This document shows, one piece after another, positions 35,990 to 44,924 of a DNA stretch of 64,000 nucleotides. Position 1 is the first letter of the stretch. Each line of letters begins with the position of its first letter. Position numbers and translations under genes: made by a program. Source of the stretch: CBDBND01 sp965262665 (GTDB taxonomy: Bacteria; Pseudomonadota; Alphaproteobacteria; Rhodospirillales; Rhodospirillaceae); assembly GCA_965262665.1 (NCBI GenBank), contig CBDHFR010000004.1:1922001-1986000 (forward strand). The letters are read 5' to 3'. The notes under the pieces were generated by a model. That model was not told where the DNA came from and did not search any database. It saw only the letters and a program-made list of their open reading frames with translations.

Positions 35990-37392
35990 ACCTTGCAGGT
36001 TTGGCTATACTCATCGCCGCAACGACGACGGGAGAGGCTCTTGCTCTCGACACGGACGTTCGCGACCGGTTGCTGGCTACGCCACTAACACCGGAGCTAG
36101 GCGGTGATACCACTCGGCCACTGGCCACGTCCGAAGCATTCACCTTTATCGCCGCCAATGCACCGAGTGACGTCAAAGCCGGTTTTACGTTCGGCAATCA
36201 ATTGTTCAACACCATTTGGCGCCCCGCGCCGGGACCGCAGCCGACCACCGACGGGCTGGGCCCCACCTTTAACCGTGAAGCCTGTTCCGATTGTCACATC
36301 AACAACGGCCGGGGCCTGCCGCCCTCGCCGGACAGAAAAATCATGGAATCCATGCTGGTGCGCTTAAGCGTGCCCGGACAAGACGAGCACGGCGGTCCGA
36401 TGCCTGTTCCCATTTACGGCGACCAATTGCAGGACCGGGCCATTGAAGGCGTGCCCCGTGAAGGCAATGCCATCATGGAATGGACAGAAGTCCACGGAAC
36501 CTATGAGGACGGCACCCCCTACTCTCTGCGCACACCAACAATCCGCTTCGAAGATCTGGCCTTCGGAGCTATGCCGAACGATGTGCTGACGTCACCCCGC
36601 GTCGCCAATCCGATGATCGGTCTGGGATTGTTCGAATTTGTCTCCGATGATCTTGTCTATGCCTTAGCTGACCCCAACGACGAAGACGGCGATGGTATTT
36701 CCGGCCGGGTCAACGTAGTGTGGGATGTGCGCGATCAGAAAATGGCGACAGGCAAGTTCGGCTGGAAAGCCAACGTGCCCAATCTGACCAATCAGAATAC
36801 AGGCGCAGCCCTGGGCGACATGGGCATCACTACACCGGTGCGGCCCAATGACAACTGCAGTGACGGTCAAGAGGCCTGCCAAGAAGCGGCAACGACTCAT
36901 GAAGATGTGGAAATGTCGGCGGCGTTTCTCAATCAACTCAATGTCTATATGCGGCGTTTGGCGGTGCCTCGCCAGCGCGGTCCCAACTGGCCGGAAGTTA
37001 AGCGCGGCCAGGATCAATTCATGGCAGCGGGGTGCCAGTTCTGCCATATGCCAACCATGGAAACGGGAATGGACCCGCGTGGACAGGATCTCGCCAATCA
37101 GACGTTCCATCCTTTTACGGATCTGTTGCTCCACGACATGGGCGAAGGATTGGCCGATGGCCGCCCCGACTTTCTCGCCAGTGGTTCCGAATGGCGCACG
37201 ACACCGCTGTGGGGCATCGGTTTGACGGAAAAAGTGTCGCGCGTTGCCCGGTACTTGCACGATGGCCGCGCCCGGAGTTTAGAAGAGGCCATTCTCTGGC
37301 ACGGTGGCGAAGGAGAAGCGGCTAAGGAAGCGTTCCGCTTCATGCCGGCTGAAGACCGTGCCGATCTAATCAGTTTCCTCAACTCGCTCTAA
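35986..37392 (+). CDS. Di-heme c-type cytochrome, DUF1111 family (putative peroxidase / thiol oxidoreductase-like)
   Basis: 468 residues from the GTG at 35986, which gives a signal peptide (VNLAGLAILIAATTTGEALA) and overlaps the previous stop; the open frame from 35938 would not. Two heme sites: CSDCH at residues 100-104 within FNREACSDCHINNGRGLPPS, and CQFCH at about 350-354. The C-terminus RSLEEAILWHGGEGEAAKEA is the DUF1111 signature. Members are periplasmic and often neighbour metal- or peroxide-related genes. The coupled upstream secreted protein is a likely partner. Confidence 0.88.
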   Translation: MNLAGLAILIAATTTGEALALDTDVRDRLLATPLTPELGGDTTRPLATSEAFTFIAANAPSDVKAGFTFGNQLFNTIWRPAPGPQPTTDGLGPTFNREACSDCHINNGRGLPPSPDRKIMESMLVRLSVPGQDEHGGPMPVPIYGDQLQDRAIEGVPREGNAIMEWTEVHGTYEDGTPYSLRTPTIRFEDLAFGAMPNDVLTSPRVANPMIGLGLFEFVSDDLVYALADPNDEDGDGISGRVNVVWDVRDQKMATGKFGWKANVPNLTNQNTGAALGDMGITTPVRPNDNCSDGQEACQEAATTHEDVEMSAAFLNQLNVYMRRLAVPRQRGPNWPEVKRGQDQFMAAGCQFCHMPTMETGMDPRGQDLANQTFHPFTDLLLHDMGEGLADGRPDFLASGSEWRTTPLWGIGLTEKVSRVARYLHDGRARSLEEAILWHGGEGEAAKEAFRFMPAEDRADLISFLNSL

Positions 37393-37397
37393 TCTGC

Positions 37398-38264
37398 CTA
37401 TCTTACCTCGACCGTATCGCCGTCGGCGCTTACGTCCCGCAATACATTGCCGATGGTGTCAGGCTTCTCGTCTGCAATGGCGGAGAAGAACGCGGCGATA
37501 AAACGAATCACGCCCGCTTTTTGAGTTTCCGGCGGAAGTGTTGCCTTGCCATCCAGGTCGCGGCGGTCAAGCGCGCCCTCGCCTTCGGTCCAGCCGAAAT
37601 GGTTGGCACCTTGTTGCACCACCATGGCTGTGGGTGCGGTGTATCGGGCCAAGGTTGCCGAAACTTTGTCCAGTGTCGCCATACCGTCGGCTTCACCGGC
37701 GATAAACAAGAGAGGGAATCCGTCAGGCTTGGTCAATGGCGTATCGTTTTGGCGCCAGGGGATGGTGATCCCCATCACATCGGCCTGCATGGTGGCGCCG
37801 AGAATGACAGCGCCATGAAGAGCGACGGGCGGGGTGTAACCGGCGCCGACACCGGACTTCGGGTCGGCCATGGCCTGCGCCGGATCGAAGTACTCCAAGA
37901 GGATGGTGCCACCGAGGGAATGTCCAAGGGCAAACGTCAGAGCGTTTTCTTCGTCCTCAGTCCTATTATTCGACCAGGGCATGGCCAGAGTTTTGATCAT
38001 CTGATCGATGGTGACGTAGGCGGCTTCTGCTTTCACCTTCGGATCGAGTGGAGACGGATGCTCGAGCACAGGCGGGTCGGGAATAAGAACGGTCGCCCCT
38101 TCCGCCGCCAGGGGTTCGGCCAGCTACCGGTAACGTGTTGCCGCGCAATTGGCATCGGGCAGAATGAGCACGCGAACGTTGCGGTTCTTGTCAGCGGGTG
38201 GAGCAAACAGCATCACCTGAAAAGGTGAGCCGTCCCGATCGATCAATGTGTAGATGTCAGCCAT
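37398..38264 (-). pseudogene. Alpha/beta-hydrolase (dienelactone-hydrolase-like) with in-frame amber codon
   Basis: ATG at 38264 opens MADIYTLIDRDGSPFQVMLF...CAATRYR, then TAG at codon 47 (38124-38126), then the same frame continues LAEPLAAEGATVLIPDPPVL and is open to 37398. The C-terminal body has nucleophile FALGHSLGGTILLEYF, acid LLFIAGEADGMATLD and histidine QGANHFGWTEGEG. Everything but the TAG is intact, and Gln would fit between Arg and Leu. A start at the GTG at 38069 would drop the first strands, so a truncated product is unlikely to fold. It converges on the DUF1111 gene. Confidence 0.75.
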
Positions 38265-38276
38265 GGAGATACGGAA

Positions 38277-39689
38277 TCAAATCGTTGCTGGTGCGTCAAC
38301 CGGTTTTGTTGCTTTGAGCTTTGCCTCGGTCAAATCGTATTGGGTCAGACATAAAACACCGAGAATACTGGTCAGGGCAGGAAGACCAGCGGCACAGATA
38401 TAGACGGCCAACATGGCGCTATCCGGTTGCTCGACGATGCCTTCGCTGGACGCAATGTATCCCATACCCGCAAGAATGCCGCCGGTGATCGCCGGCCCGA
38501 AAGCAAAGGCAAACTTTTCAATGGTGGTATAGACGCCAGCGTAGACGCCTTCGCGGCGCAAGCCGGTGAGGCGAATATCGTATTCCATGGTGTCGGGCAA
38601 CATGGCCTGTCCCATGAGCAACGTGGCCCCACCGAGAAAACCGAGAAGAATGCCGCGCAAGATCGTGAACCCATAGGGCTCAGCCGGTGAGGCCAAAAGC
38701 CATGACAAATTGACGAAGATGGTCAGTGCCAATGCAAACATGAAGACGTTCCGTTTGCCGTGATGTTTGCCGTATCTGAGCCAAATCGGTTGAGACACAA
38801 ACATGGCTGAATAAAAAGCAAACCAATACCAGCCAAAGCTGGTCAAGCTGGCGCCGAGCACGAGCGGAAAAAAGAACGCCTTGGCTGGATTGCTCAACGC
38901 CTGCCCAAGCAAGCCGCACAACTTGGCCATCATTAACCAAAGGAACGGCCGGTTCTGCAGCAGCAGTCGGACCTGGGCTTTGAGCCCGACGGGCGCCGCC
39001 TCGACCTTGTGCTTGAACGGTGCGTCCTTGGTGAAATGGAAACAAGCGAGCGAAGACAGCAGCACCGCTCCGGCCATGATCCAGGCCATGCCTCCAAATC
39101 CGGCTCGGCCACCGCCGAAATTGTCAATGATGATCGGGCCGGCGAAGTAACCCACGTAACCAGCAGCGGCAATGCCGTAGACGCGGAAACTCATGAGATA
39201 AGCGCGCTCATGGTAGCCGTCGGTCATTTCAGCCGGCATGGCCAGATAGGGCACGTTGAAAATGGTGTAGGCCGTTGCGTAGAGCAGTAAAATAAGCGCC
39301 ATGTAGATGGCGGCTCCGTTGGGCGTGCTGAAGTCGGGCACGTTGAACATCAGCACCATGGAGACCGCGAGTAGAAAGGATCCGATCAAAAGAAACGGGC
39401 GGCGGCGGCCGATTTTAGTTTTCGTGTTGTCGGTGATGACCCCCATGACGGGGTCGGTGATGCCGTCATAAATTTTAGACAGGCCCATCAACAATCCGGC
39501 AAGCCCAGCGGAAATGGCCAGATAGTTGGTCATAAAGCTGAGCGCGAAGGTGCTAATCAGGCCGAACATCACGGCCATGCCCAGACTGCCCACACCCCAG
39601 CCCATACACACGGTTAGAGGCAGAGTGCGTTCTGGTTGGATTTCACCAACGCCGGCGGGATCGGCGGTCTCCGGCGTTGCATCAGCCAT
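38277..39689 (-). CDS. GPH-family (glycoside-pentoside-hexuronide) MFS cation symporter
   Basis: 470 residues with 12 membrane helices. Signatures of the GPH branch: YDGITDPVMGVITDNTKTKI and GRRRPFLLIGSFLLAVSMVL in the first half, LPDTMEYDIRLTGLRREGVY in the second. It ends 13 bases from the hydrolase start on the same strand, so the two are likely co-transcribed. GPH carriers import sugars, but homologues in catabolic clusters also take other compounds. IS5 copy B sits 15 bases upstream of its start and may have separated it from its promoter. Confidence 0.85.
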   Translation of the reverse strand: MADATPETADPAGVGEIQPERTLPLTVCMGWGVGSLGMAVMFGLISTFALSFMTNYLAISAGLAGLLMGLSKIYDGITDPVMGVITDNTKTKIGRRRPFLLIGSFLLAVSMVLMFNVPDFSTPNGAAIYMALILLLYATAYTIFNVPYLAMPAEMTDGYHERAYLMSFRVYGIAAAGYVGYFAGPIIIDNFGGGRAGFGGMAWIMAGAVLLSSLACFHFTKDAPFKHKVEAAPVGLKAQVRLLLQNRPFLWLMMAKLCGLLGQALSNPAKAFFFPLVLGASLTSFGWYWFAFYSAMFVSQPIWLRYGKHHGKRNVFMFALALTIFVNLSWLLASPAEPYGFTILRGILLGFLGGATLLMGQAMLPDTMEYDIRLTGLRREGVYAGVYTTIEKFAFAFGPAITGGILAGMGYIASSEGIVEQPDSAMLAVYICAAGLPALTSILGVLCLTQYDLTEAKLKATKPVDAPATI

Positions 39690-39704
39690 TTAGAATTTCC
39701 CTTA

Positions 39705-40610
39705 GAGTCGGTTTCGAAAGTCATGCGGCTCGGGCCAATCTGCGGACGAGGAGCATGACGGAGGCGGCGTAGAGGAAGGCGCGGGCCGAGGCGATGGTGG
39801 CCTCGAAGTCCTTTGCCAGTCGCCGGTTGCGGTTGATCCAGGCGAAGAAGCGCTCCACGACCCAGCGGCGCGGTTGGACGGCGAAGCCGACCTGATCGGG
39901 GCTTTTACGCACGATCTCGACGGCGATCACGGTGGCCGTGGCGCCTTCTCGCCGGCGTAGCCGCTGTCGGCAAAGACCTTCTCGATGAACGGAAACGAGC
40001 CGCGTGAGGCGCACAGCAGCGGCCCGCCACCATCGCGGTCCTGGATACTCGCCGGATGCGCCTCGAGCACGAGGCCGCGCCCGTCGGTGTCGACCAGCGC
40101 GTGGCGCTTGCGCCCCTTGATCTTCTTGCCCGCATCGTAGCCGCGGGGGCCACCAGCCTCGGTCGTCTTGACGCTCTGGCTGTCGATAATCGCGCCGCTC
40201 GGGCTGGCCTCGCGTCCGACCCGCTCGCGATCGGCCATGACCAGAAAGTGGTTGATCTTCTCAAGGAGGCCGTCGTCGCGGAACTTAGCGAACCAGCGAT
40301 AGATCGTGCCCCACGGTGGTAAATCGCTTGGCAGCAAGCGCCAAGGGCAGCCAGCCCGCATCACGTAGAAAATGCCGTTGACGATCTCTCGCATCGGCCA
40401 TGACCGGGGCCGTCCCGTGCCATGAGCCGGAGGCAAATGAGGCTCGATCACAACCCACTCCGCATCGGTCAAATCAGTCTGATAACGCAGCGCCTTGCGG
40501 CTATGCTGCTCTCGGGTGGTCGGCGTCCACATGGCGGCTCCAGATCGGTTTCAGCAACCTTCCTGGAATCACATCGACACCGGCCACTCAACCCCTTTCG
40601 AAACGGCCTC
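39705..40610 (-). mobile_element. IS5-family insertion sequence, copy B
   Basis: 906 bases, one fewer than copy A because of a single deletion, flanked on both sides by TTA (39702-39704 and 40611-40613), a clean 3-base target duplication. Terminal repeats match copy A. The right-hand TTA is also the stop codon (TAA on the minus strand) of the adjacent small gene. Confidence 0.93.
39721..40532 (-). pseudogene. IS5-family transposase, frameshifted (copy B)
   Basis: Nearly identical to copy A. A one-base deletion near 39941 (GGCGCC instead of GGCGACC on plus) splits the gene into an N-terminal frame (40532-39927, through DSGYAGEK) and a C-terminal frame (to 39721, with the RRWVVERFFAWINRN glutamate motif). 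It cannot make the full DDE protein, while copy A can. Confidence 0.9.
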
Positions 40611-40907
40611 TTAGCGCTGGCCCCGTTCGACCAAGGACTCAACGGTGAATTCAACTTCCCAAGGCGCACCGGCGACGCGACGGACAAAGCGATCCCGTTC
40701 GTCGTCCAGCTCAGCGGCAAATTCCCCTTCAGGCGCGTAGTCGTTGATGGCTTGGCGCTCGACCACGCCCTTTTCTTCCAGGACCTTTTCGAGCACGGTG
40801 ACGCGATCACGCAGAATCCAAAGCTCAGACATAAGCTCGGTGTTGATGCGCATAAGTGCATCCATTTCTTCCGAGCCGGTAATGGGATTGGGCGGCGGCT
40901 TGGTCAT
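40611..40907 (-). CDS. Small hypothetical protein
   Basis: 98 residues, MTKPPPNPITGSEEMDALMR, with a central coiled-coil-like stretch (INTELMSELWILRDRVTVLE) and an acidic tail. No signal peptide or known domain. It starts 25 bases after the methyltransferase stop, so the two are probably co-transcribed. The IS5 copy B insertion used its stop codon as target and kept it intact. Similar small proteins accompany dioxygenase or methyltransferase genes, but no function can be assigned. Confidence 0.6.
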   Translation of the reverse strand: MTKPPPNPITGSEEMDALMRINTELMSELWILRDRVTVLEKVLEEKGVVERQAINDYAPEGEFAAELDDERDRFVRRVAGAPWEVEFTVESLVERGQR

Positions 40908-40932
40908 GACGTCCCTCTAATATTCTTTGTTG

Positions 40933-42021
40933 TTAGGCCGGTTTGGTGCCGAGATTAACCCAGGGATAACCTTGGGAGCCGAGTCCAAACGCCTTGGTAT
41001 TCACGAAACCAACTTCTTTAAGAACGTCGACCCATTCCATGGCACAAGTTTCGGAGAAGTACGGTTCACCCCGGTTGTCCGTATCCCAATCCAAGACTAC
41101 GGCCTGGAATGGATGTACGGCTGCAAAAGGTGGTGGATCGTTAATAATGATATCGCCGCCGGGCTTAAGGATACGGAATGCTTCTTTCAAAGTATCCCTG
41201 CACACGGTCACCGTCATTTCGTGAAAAACCGCGTAAAGCACAACTGCGTCGACACTTTCGTCTGGTTCGCGGGTATCACGCGCATCACGTTGTTTGAAAT
41301 GAATAGGAATACCCATGGCCCGGGCAGCATCGTGCCCGCCTTTAAGCAATGCAGTAGATAAATCGCTGCCAATGAGTTCAGCGTCGGGATAATTTTTGTG
41401 ACAGGCGGCCAGGGTAGTCGCCCCGCCGCAGCCCATCTCATAAATGCGGTCGTAGTGATCCTTAGGAAGGTGCTTGGTCACCTCAACCCGCTGATTGCGG
41501 ATATTGTCGCCGACTTCAACGGCCGCATAACCGCCCTTACTAAAGACATAACGGCCGATCCCCGCCATAAACATTGGGCCAGCCAGATCGTATCCGTCCC
41601 AGCCGCCGGGCTCGAGATGCCATTCAACACCGTCGTAGTATTCAGGGATGGGCACACTGTCATCTAGCTCTAATGAACCACCACAGTCTTCCACTGGGCG
41701 TTTAACAAGTTTTTCTGCTTCTTCGCGCTTTTCCTCGATCGCGGGGATCGCGCGGACAAAGTTTTCCTCGGCCACAAAGCGCTGATAGAAGCGTTCGTGT
41801 TTATAGGCCACGGATTTCTCGGCCACCGCTTTGGCCCGGGCAATGCGATCGGGCCAGGGCTCATTGGACCCGCCGCGATCATGTTCTTCGACAAGCTTCG
41901 CGCCTTCGGGATCCGCTTCAAACTCGGCCTTAGCCAAGCCTCTGACGCGGCTTGATGCATAGGGCTGAAGAGAACCTAAAAATTGCAGGCCGGCGCGGCC
42001 CCGTTGAGAAAGGTCAAGCAT
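40933..42021 (-). CDS. SAM-dependent methyltransferase (third relative, no export leader)
   Basis: 362 residues from ATG 42021, which has AGGAAAG at the right distance; the open frame reaches 42048. A helical N-terminal domain precedes the class I fold: motif I RIYEMGCGGATTLAACHKNY, acidic loop ELIGSDLSTALLKGGHDAA, DAVVLYAVFHEMTVTVCRDT and RILKPGGDIIINDPPPFAAV. The N-terminal half is built like the twin-arginine methyltransferases at 13-15.5 kb, but the leader is absent, which makes a useful contrast. Substrate unknown. Confidence 0.8.
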   Translation of the reverse strand: MLDLSQRGRAGLQFLGSLQPYASSRVRGLAKAEFEADPEGAKLVEEHDRGGSNEPWPDRIARAKAVAEKSVAYKHERFYQRFVAEENFVRAIPAIEEKREEAEKLVKRPVEDCGGSLELDDSVPIPEYYDGVEWHLEPGGWDGYDLAGPMFMAGIGRYVFSKGGYAAVEVGDNIRNQRVEVTKHLPKDHYDRIYEMGCGGATTLAACHKNYPDAELIGSDLSTALLKGGHDAARAMGIPIHFKQRDARDTREPDESVDAVVLYAVFHEMTVTVCRDTLKEAFRILKPGGDIIINDPPPFAAVHPFQAVVLDWDTDNRGEPYFSETCAMEWVDVLKEVGFVNTKAFGLGSQGYPWVNLGTKPA

Positions 42022-42680
42022 GGGTTGTCTTTCCTGGGTTGAGACCAAGGGGTGTCTGTTAGAGATTATGTGGTCTTGACCGTAAAACCTTCAAGGTTTG
42101 TGCACGCGGGTGGAGGGACCTGTTCTCCTGGTGATTAATTAAAGGGTGTGTCTACGGCTCCGGTGACATCTGAAGGTCCACAAAAGCAATACCTATGTTG
42201 TTCCCATCCCTATAGACTATAGGTGAGACAACACAATTCTGCTCCACAGGTATGCATGTGGAGCAGAATGGTATGGGAGGGACTGCCATGAGTGGGGGGT
42301 CGGTTAACACCGTGGATTGCCATGGTTCTCGGACTTGGGCTGACGGGGTGCGGCGAGCCGGAAGTGGTTAACGCAATCAATGTATACTCCTGCTACCCAA
42401 TTACTCGGTACTGATCGTGTGTGATGACACGAAAGTTGTCGGTAACGGTGTCTCGGATTGTTTCCCATTCCCAGGGCAGGGTTTGGTTGAAGAACCCGAA
42501 GATGGCCTCGGTGGGCAATGTCAGACTAAATTAATTTGTTAGTTTAGTGAGGTGAGTTTTCGCCGTTCCGAGCTGCGCCTTGCTTGGTCAATACCAAGCG
42601 AACCAATAGTTTAGTGCCCAAACCCAGGTAACAAGGGCCCAAGAGAGTTGGCCCTAACCAGTTACTCTGACAATGCCGTC
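42022..42680. other. Gene-poor interval with remnants
   Basis: About 650 bases without a complete gene. At 42322-42414 (plus) a 30-codon ORF encodes MVLGLGLTGCGEPEVVNAIN and more: the LTGC lipobox and VVN/VYS order resemble the start of an iron(III) ABC binding lipoprotein, cut short. On the minus strand, an open stretch ending at 42393 (FFNQTLPWEWETIRDTVTDN, ending THDQYRVIG) looks like a transposase tail. CTATAGACTATAG-like and TGCTCCACAGGTATGCATGTGGAGCA hairpins near 42210-42265 could be a terminator or regulatory structure. Confidence 0.4.
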
Positions 42681-43874
42681 TTAGGCCGCGCCATACATAT
42701 AGTCACGCGTCAGCGGCGCCGCCTCCAGCGACGGGCTCATTTGAATGTGAAAATTGACGTGAAAGGCGTTGCGGAAGCTGGACTCCGCGCTGGCGAGAAA
42801 GAACTCCCACATACGGCAAAACCGCGCATCGTAAATCTTTTCCATTTCTTCCCGATGATCCATGAAGCGGCGGCGCCATTCCTTCAACGTGTAGGCGTAA
42901 TGCAGGCGTAGCGTCTCTACATCGGTGATGTAGAAGCCCGCCTTTTCCACATGGGGCACGATCTCCGATAAGGCCGGGGCGTATCCGCCTGGGAAAATGT
43001 ACTTCAGCGTCCAGGAATCCGTGGCGCCCGGTCCGTCCGTCCGGCCGATGGTCTGAAGCAAAGCAATGCCGTCGTCGGTCAGATGGTCGCGCACGCTCTT
43101 GAAAAAGGTGCGGTACAACGGCAAGCCCACATGCTCGAACATGCCGACGGAGACGATGCGGTCGAAGGTTCCCTCGACTTCGCGGTAGTCCTGAAACAGG
43201 AACCGTACGTCATCGCCCGCACTCTCTTTGTCCGCCCGCTCACGGGCGATCTTAAGCTGTTCTTCCGACAGACTGATGCCGGTCACCGACACGCCATGAC
43301 GTTTGTGCAGGGCTAAGGCCAGACCGCCCCAGCCGCAGCCGATATCAAGGACAGACATGCCCGGCTCCAGTAGGAGTTTGGCGGCAATGTGATCGACCTT
43401 GTTGCGCTGGGCGATTTCCAAAGAGTCGTTGGGCGAGCGGTAATAGGCCATAGAGTACTGCATGTCCTCGTCGAGAAACCGCTCATAAAGAGTGGATGAC
43501 AAATCGTAGTGGTGAGCGACGTTCTTAGCCGCTCTGTTGATGGGATTGTAAGTGCGCACCAGCCCGCCGAAGCGCTCGATGGACTTGATCATGCGTGCGG
43601 CCCAATGGCCATGGGCAGTGCCGATGTTCGACATGACCAGATCGAGCATGTCGAACAGGTCACCGTCTTCGATGGTGAGGGTGCCGTTCATATACCCTTC
43701 ACCCGCGTAGAGTGCCGGGTTGATGAACAGTTTTGTGCCGAGCCTGGGATCGTGAAAAGTCACCGTCACAGTCGGGGCACCGCCGGTCCCCACCTCATGG
43801 CGGCGTCCGGTGTGATCGATGATCACCAGAGTGCCCCGTTTCATCAGAGGCTTTAGAAAGCGGGAAAACAACAC
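42681..43874 (-). CDS. cfa: Cyclopropane-fatty-acyl-phospholipid synthase
   Basis: 397 residues. The N-terminal lipid-interaction domain is followed by NVAHHYDLSSTLYERFLDED, the conserved HYD segment, the DEDMQYSMAYY motif, SAM motif VLDIGCGWGGLALALHKRHG, SVGMFEHVGLPLYRTFFKSV and TLKYIFPGGYAPALSEIV. The enzyme methylenates unsaturated membrane lipids using S-adenosylmethionine and is peripheral to the inner membrane. The length is typical and no lesion is seen. Its upstream side abuts IS21 debris, so its native promoter may be lost. Confidence 0.92.
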   Translation of the reverse strand: MLFSRFLKPLMKRGTLVIIDHTGRRHEVGTGGAPTVTVTFHDPRLGTKLFINPALYAGEGYMNGTLTIEDGDLFDMLDLVMSNIGTAHGHWAARMIKSIERFGGLVRTYNPINRAAKNVAHHYDLSSTLYERFLDEDMQYSMAYYRSPNDSLEIAQRNKVDHIAAKLLLEPGMSVLDIGCGWGGLALALHKRHGVSVTGISLSEEQLKIARERADKESAGDDVRFLFQDYREVEGTFDRIVSVGMFEHVGLPLYRTFFKSVRDHLTDDGIALLQTIGRTDGPGATDSWTLKYIFPGGYAPALSEIVPHVEKAGFYITDVETLRLHYAYTLKEWRRRFMDHREEMEKIYDARFCRMWEFFLASAESSFRNAFHVNFHIQMSPSLEAAPLTRDYMYGAA

Positions 43875-43924
43875 AAGCGGCGTCCTTATGGATCAGGAGT
43901 GAGGGCGATACTTATTAAGTATCT

Positions 43925-44411
43925 TAATCGAGGCGCGCGATGAGAAGCGACTCCTGCGCCTGCAGAAGCAGATGCTGGCCCCCAAGCTGCTGATCATCGA
44001 CGAACTGGGCTTTGTCCCGCTCAGCAAAACCGGCGCGGAACTGCTCTTCGAACTGATCTCGCAGCGCTATGAGCGCTCCTCAACCCTGATCACCAGCAAT
44101 CTGCCCTTTGAGGAATGGACCGAAACCCTCGGCTCCGAGCGCCTCACTGGCGCGCTGCTCGACAGGCTCACGCATCATGTCTCCATCCTGGAGATGAACG
44201 GCGAAAGCTACCGCCTCGCGCAAAGCCGCAAAACCACACAAAAACCCTGAACAGAAATTGCCCCTCACGGGGCAATGCGCCCGGGAACCCGCTTGCTACA
44301 TGAGGAGCCGCTGGTCCCCGGGCGCACACCTGAACCCAATCCGTCCGCTACTTCCGAAAATGGCATACTTTTACGCCGCCCTAATGGCCCAATTTTGCGC
44401 CGCCGTTGACA
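43925..44411 (+). mobile_element. IS21-family remnant with istB 3' end
   Basis: IstB C-terminal part: IEARDEKRLLRLQKQMLAPK, LLIIDELGFVPLSKTGAELL (Walker B), SSTLITSNLPFEEWTETLGS and RLTHHVSILEMNGESYRLAQ, ending at 44250. The element end TGTCAACGGCGGCGCAAAAT (reverse complement) lies at 44411. The istA gene and the 5' part of istB are missing. Confidence 0.85.
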
Positions 44412-44576
44412 AATCTACCGGGCGCCGAGGACCAAGCACCCCGCATCCCGCGCACCGGGTCTATCCATACCGGCTCAAGGGCCTGACGATCGAGCGGCCG
44501 AACCAAGTCTGGTGCGCCGACATCACCTATATCCCGGTCAGGTGCGGGTTCCTTTACCTGGTTGCGATCATGGACT
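44412..44576 (+). mobile_element. IS3-family orfB fragment
   Basis: An open stretch encoding AHRVYPYRLKGLTIERPNQV and VWCADITYIPVRCGFLYLVA, ending IMD at about 44576: the first Asp region of an IS3-type integrase core. No ends or other parts are present. Bounded by IS21 on one side and a duplicated chromosomal piece on the other. Confidence 0.75.
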
Positions 44577-44840
44577 GCCCCACGCATCCCCCTCGGCTCT
44601 TTCCGCACCCATGGTGAAAGAACCGCTAGCTGGAATAACAACAAGTTCAGGGCAGGATTCGCAGTCTTTGATGATGGCGGGTTCTGCCGATGCATATACG
44701 GCGTTAAATGATACAGAGACAAAGACCGCAAAACCTAGCCATACAGAGTGAGTCACCATTGCTGAACGCGTCCTTTCCAATCAATGAACAATCCAGACTG
44801 TTCAGGCGTTAAATTATCAATCACCTTCATCATACCCATC
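44577..44840 (-). repeat. Duplicated chromosomal segment (copy of 57874-58133)
   Basis: About 264 bases almost identical to 57874-58133, covering the first 70 or so codons of the SUMF1 gene, its start, and the last codons of the upstream SDR gene. One clear difference is GAACGCGTCC here against GAACGCGGCC there. The duplicated coding part (44780 down to 44577) reads into IS3 sequence and is non-functional. No inverted repeats at its ends. Confidence 0.88.
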
Positions 44841-44924
44841 TTTCTCCTGTCAAGGGCGGCGTAGGAGTAAGACACTTTCGGGTTGTCTCATGCGTGCGCC
44901 CGGGGAACTGCGGCGTCTCATCTA

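Noticed and set aside
7478..38126. Reassignment of TAG to glutamine as the normal code
   Set aside because: TAG is used as the ordinary stop of intact genes (2318-2320, 3591-3593, 21544-21546, 34586-34588), so a full code change is ruled out; only suppression or decay remain.
5842..40610. IS5 copies A and B as ends of a 34-kb composite transposon
   Set aside because: Each copy has its own separate 3-base flanks and copy B is in line with its own target site; there is no shared target duplication around the whole interval.
42205..42265. Inverted repeats as a riboswitch
   Set aside because: They form simple hairpins (CTATAGACTATAG and TGCTCCACA/TGTGGAGCA types) without a recognisable riboswitch core; a terminator or mobile-element relic is more likely.
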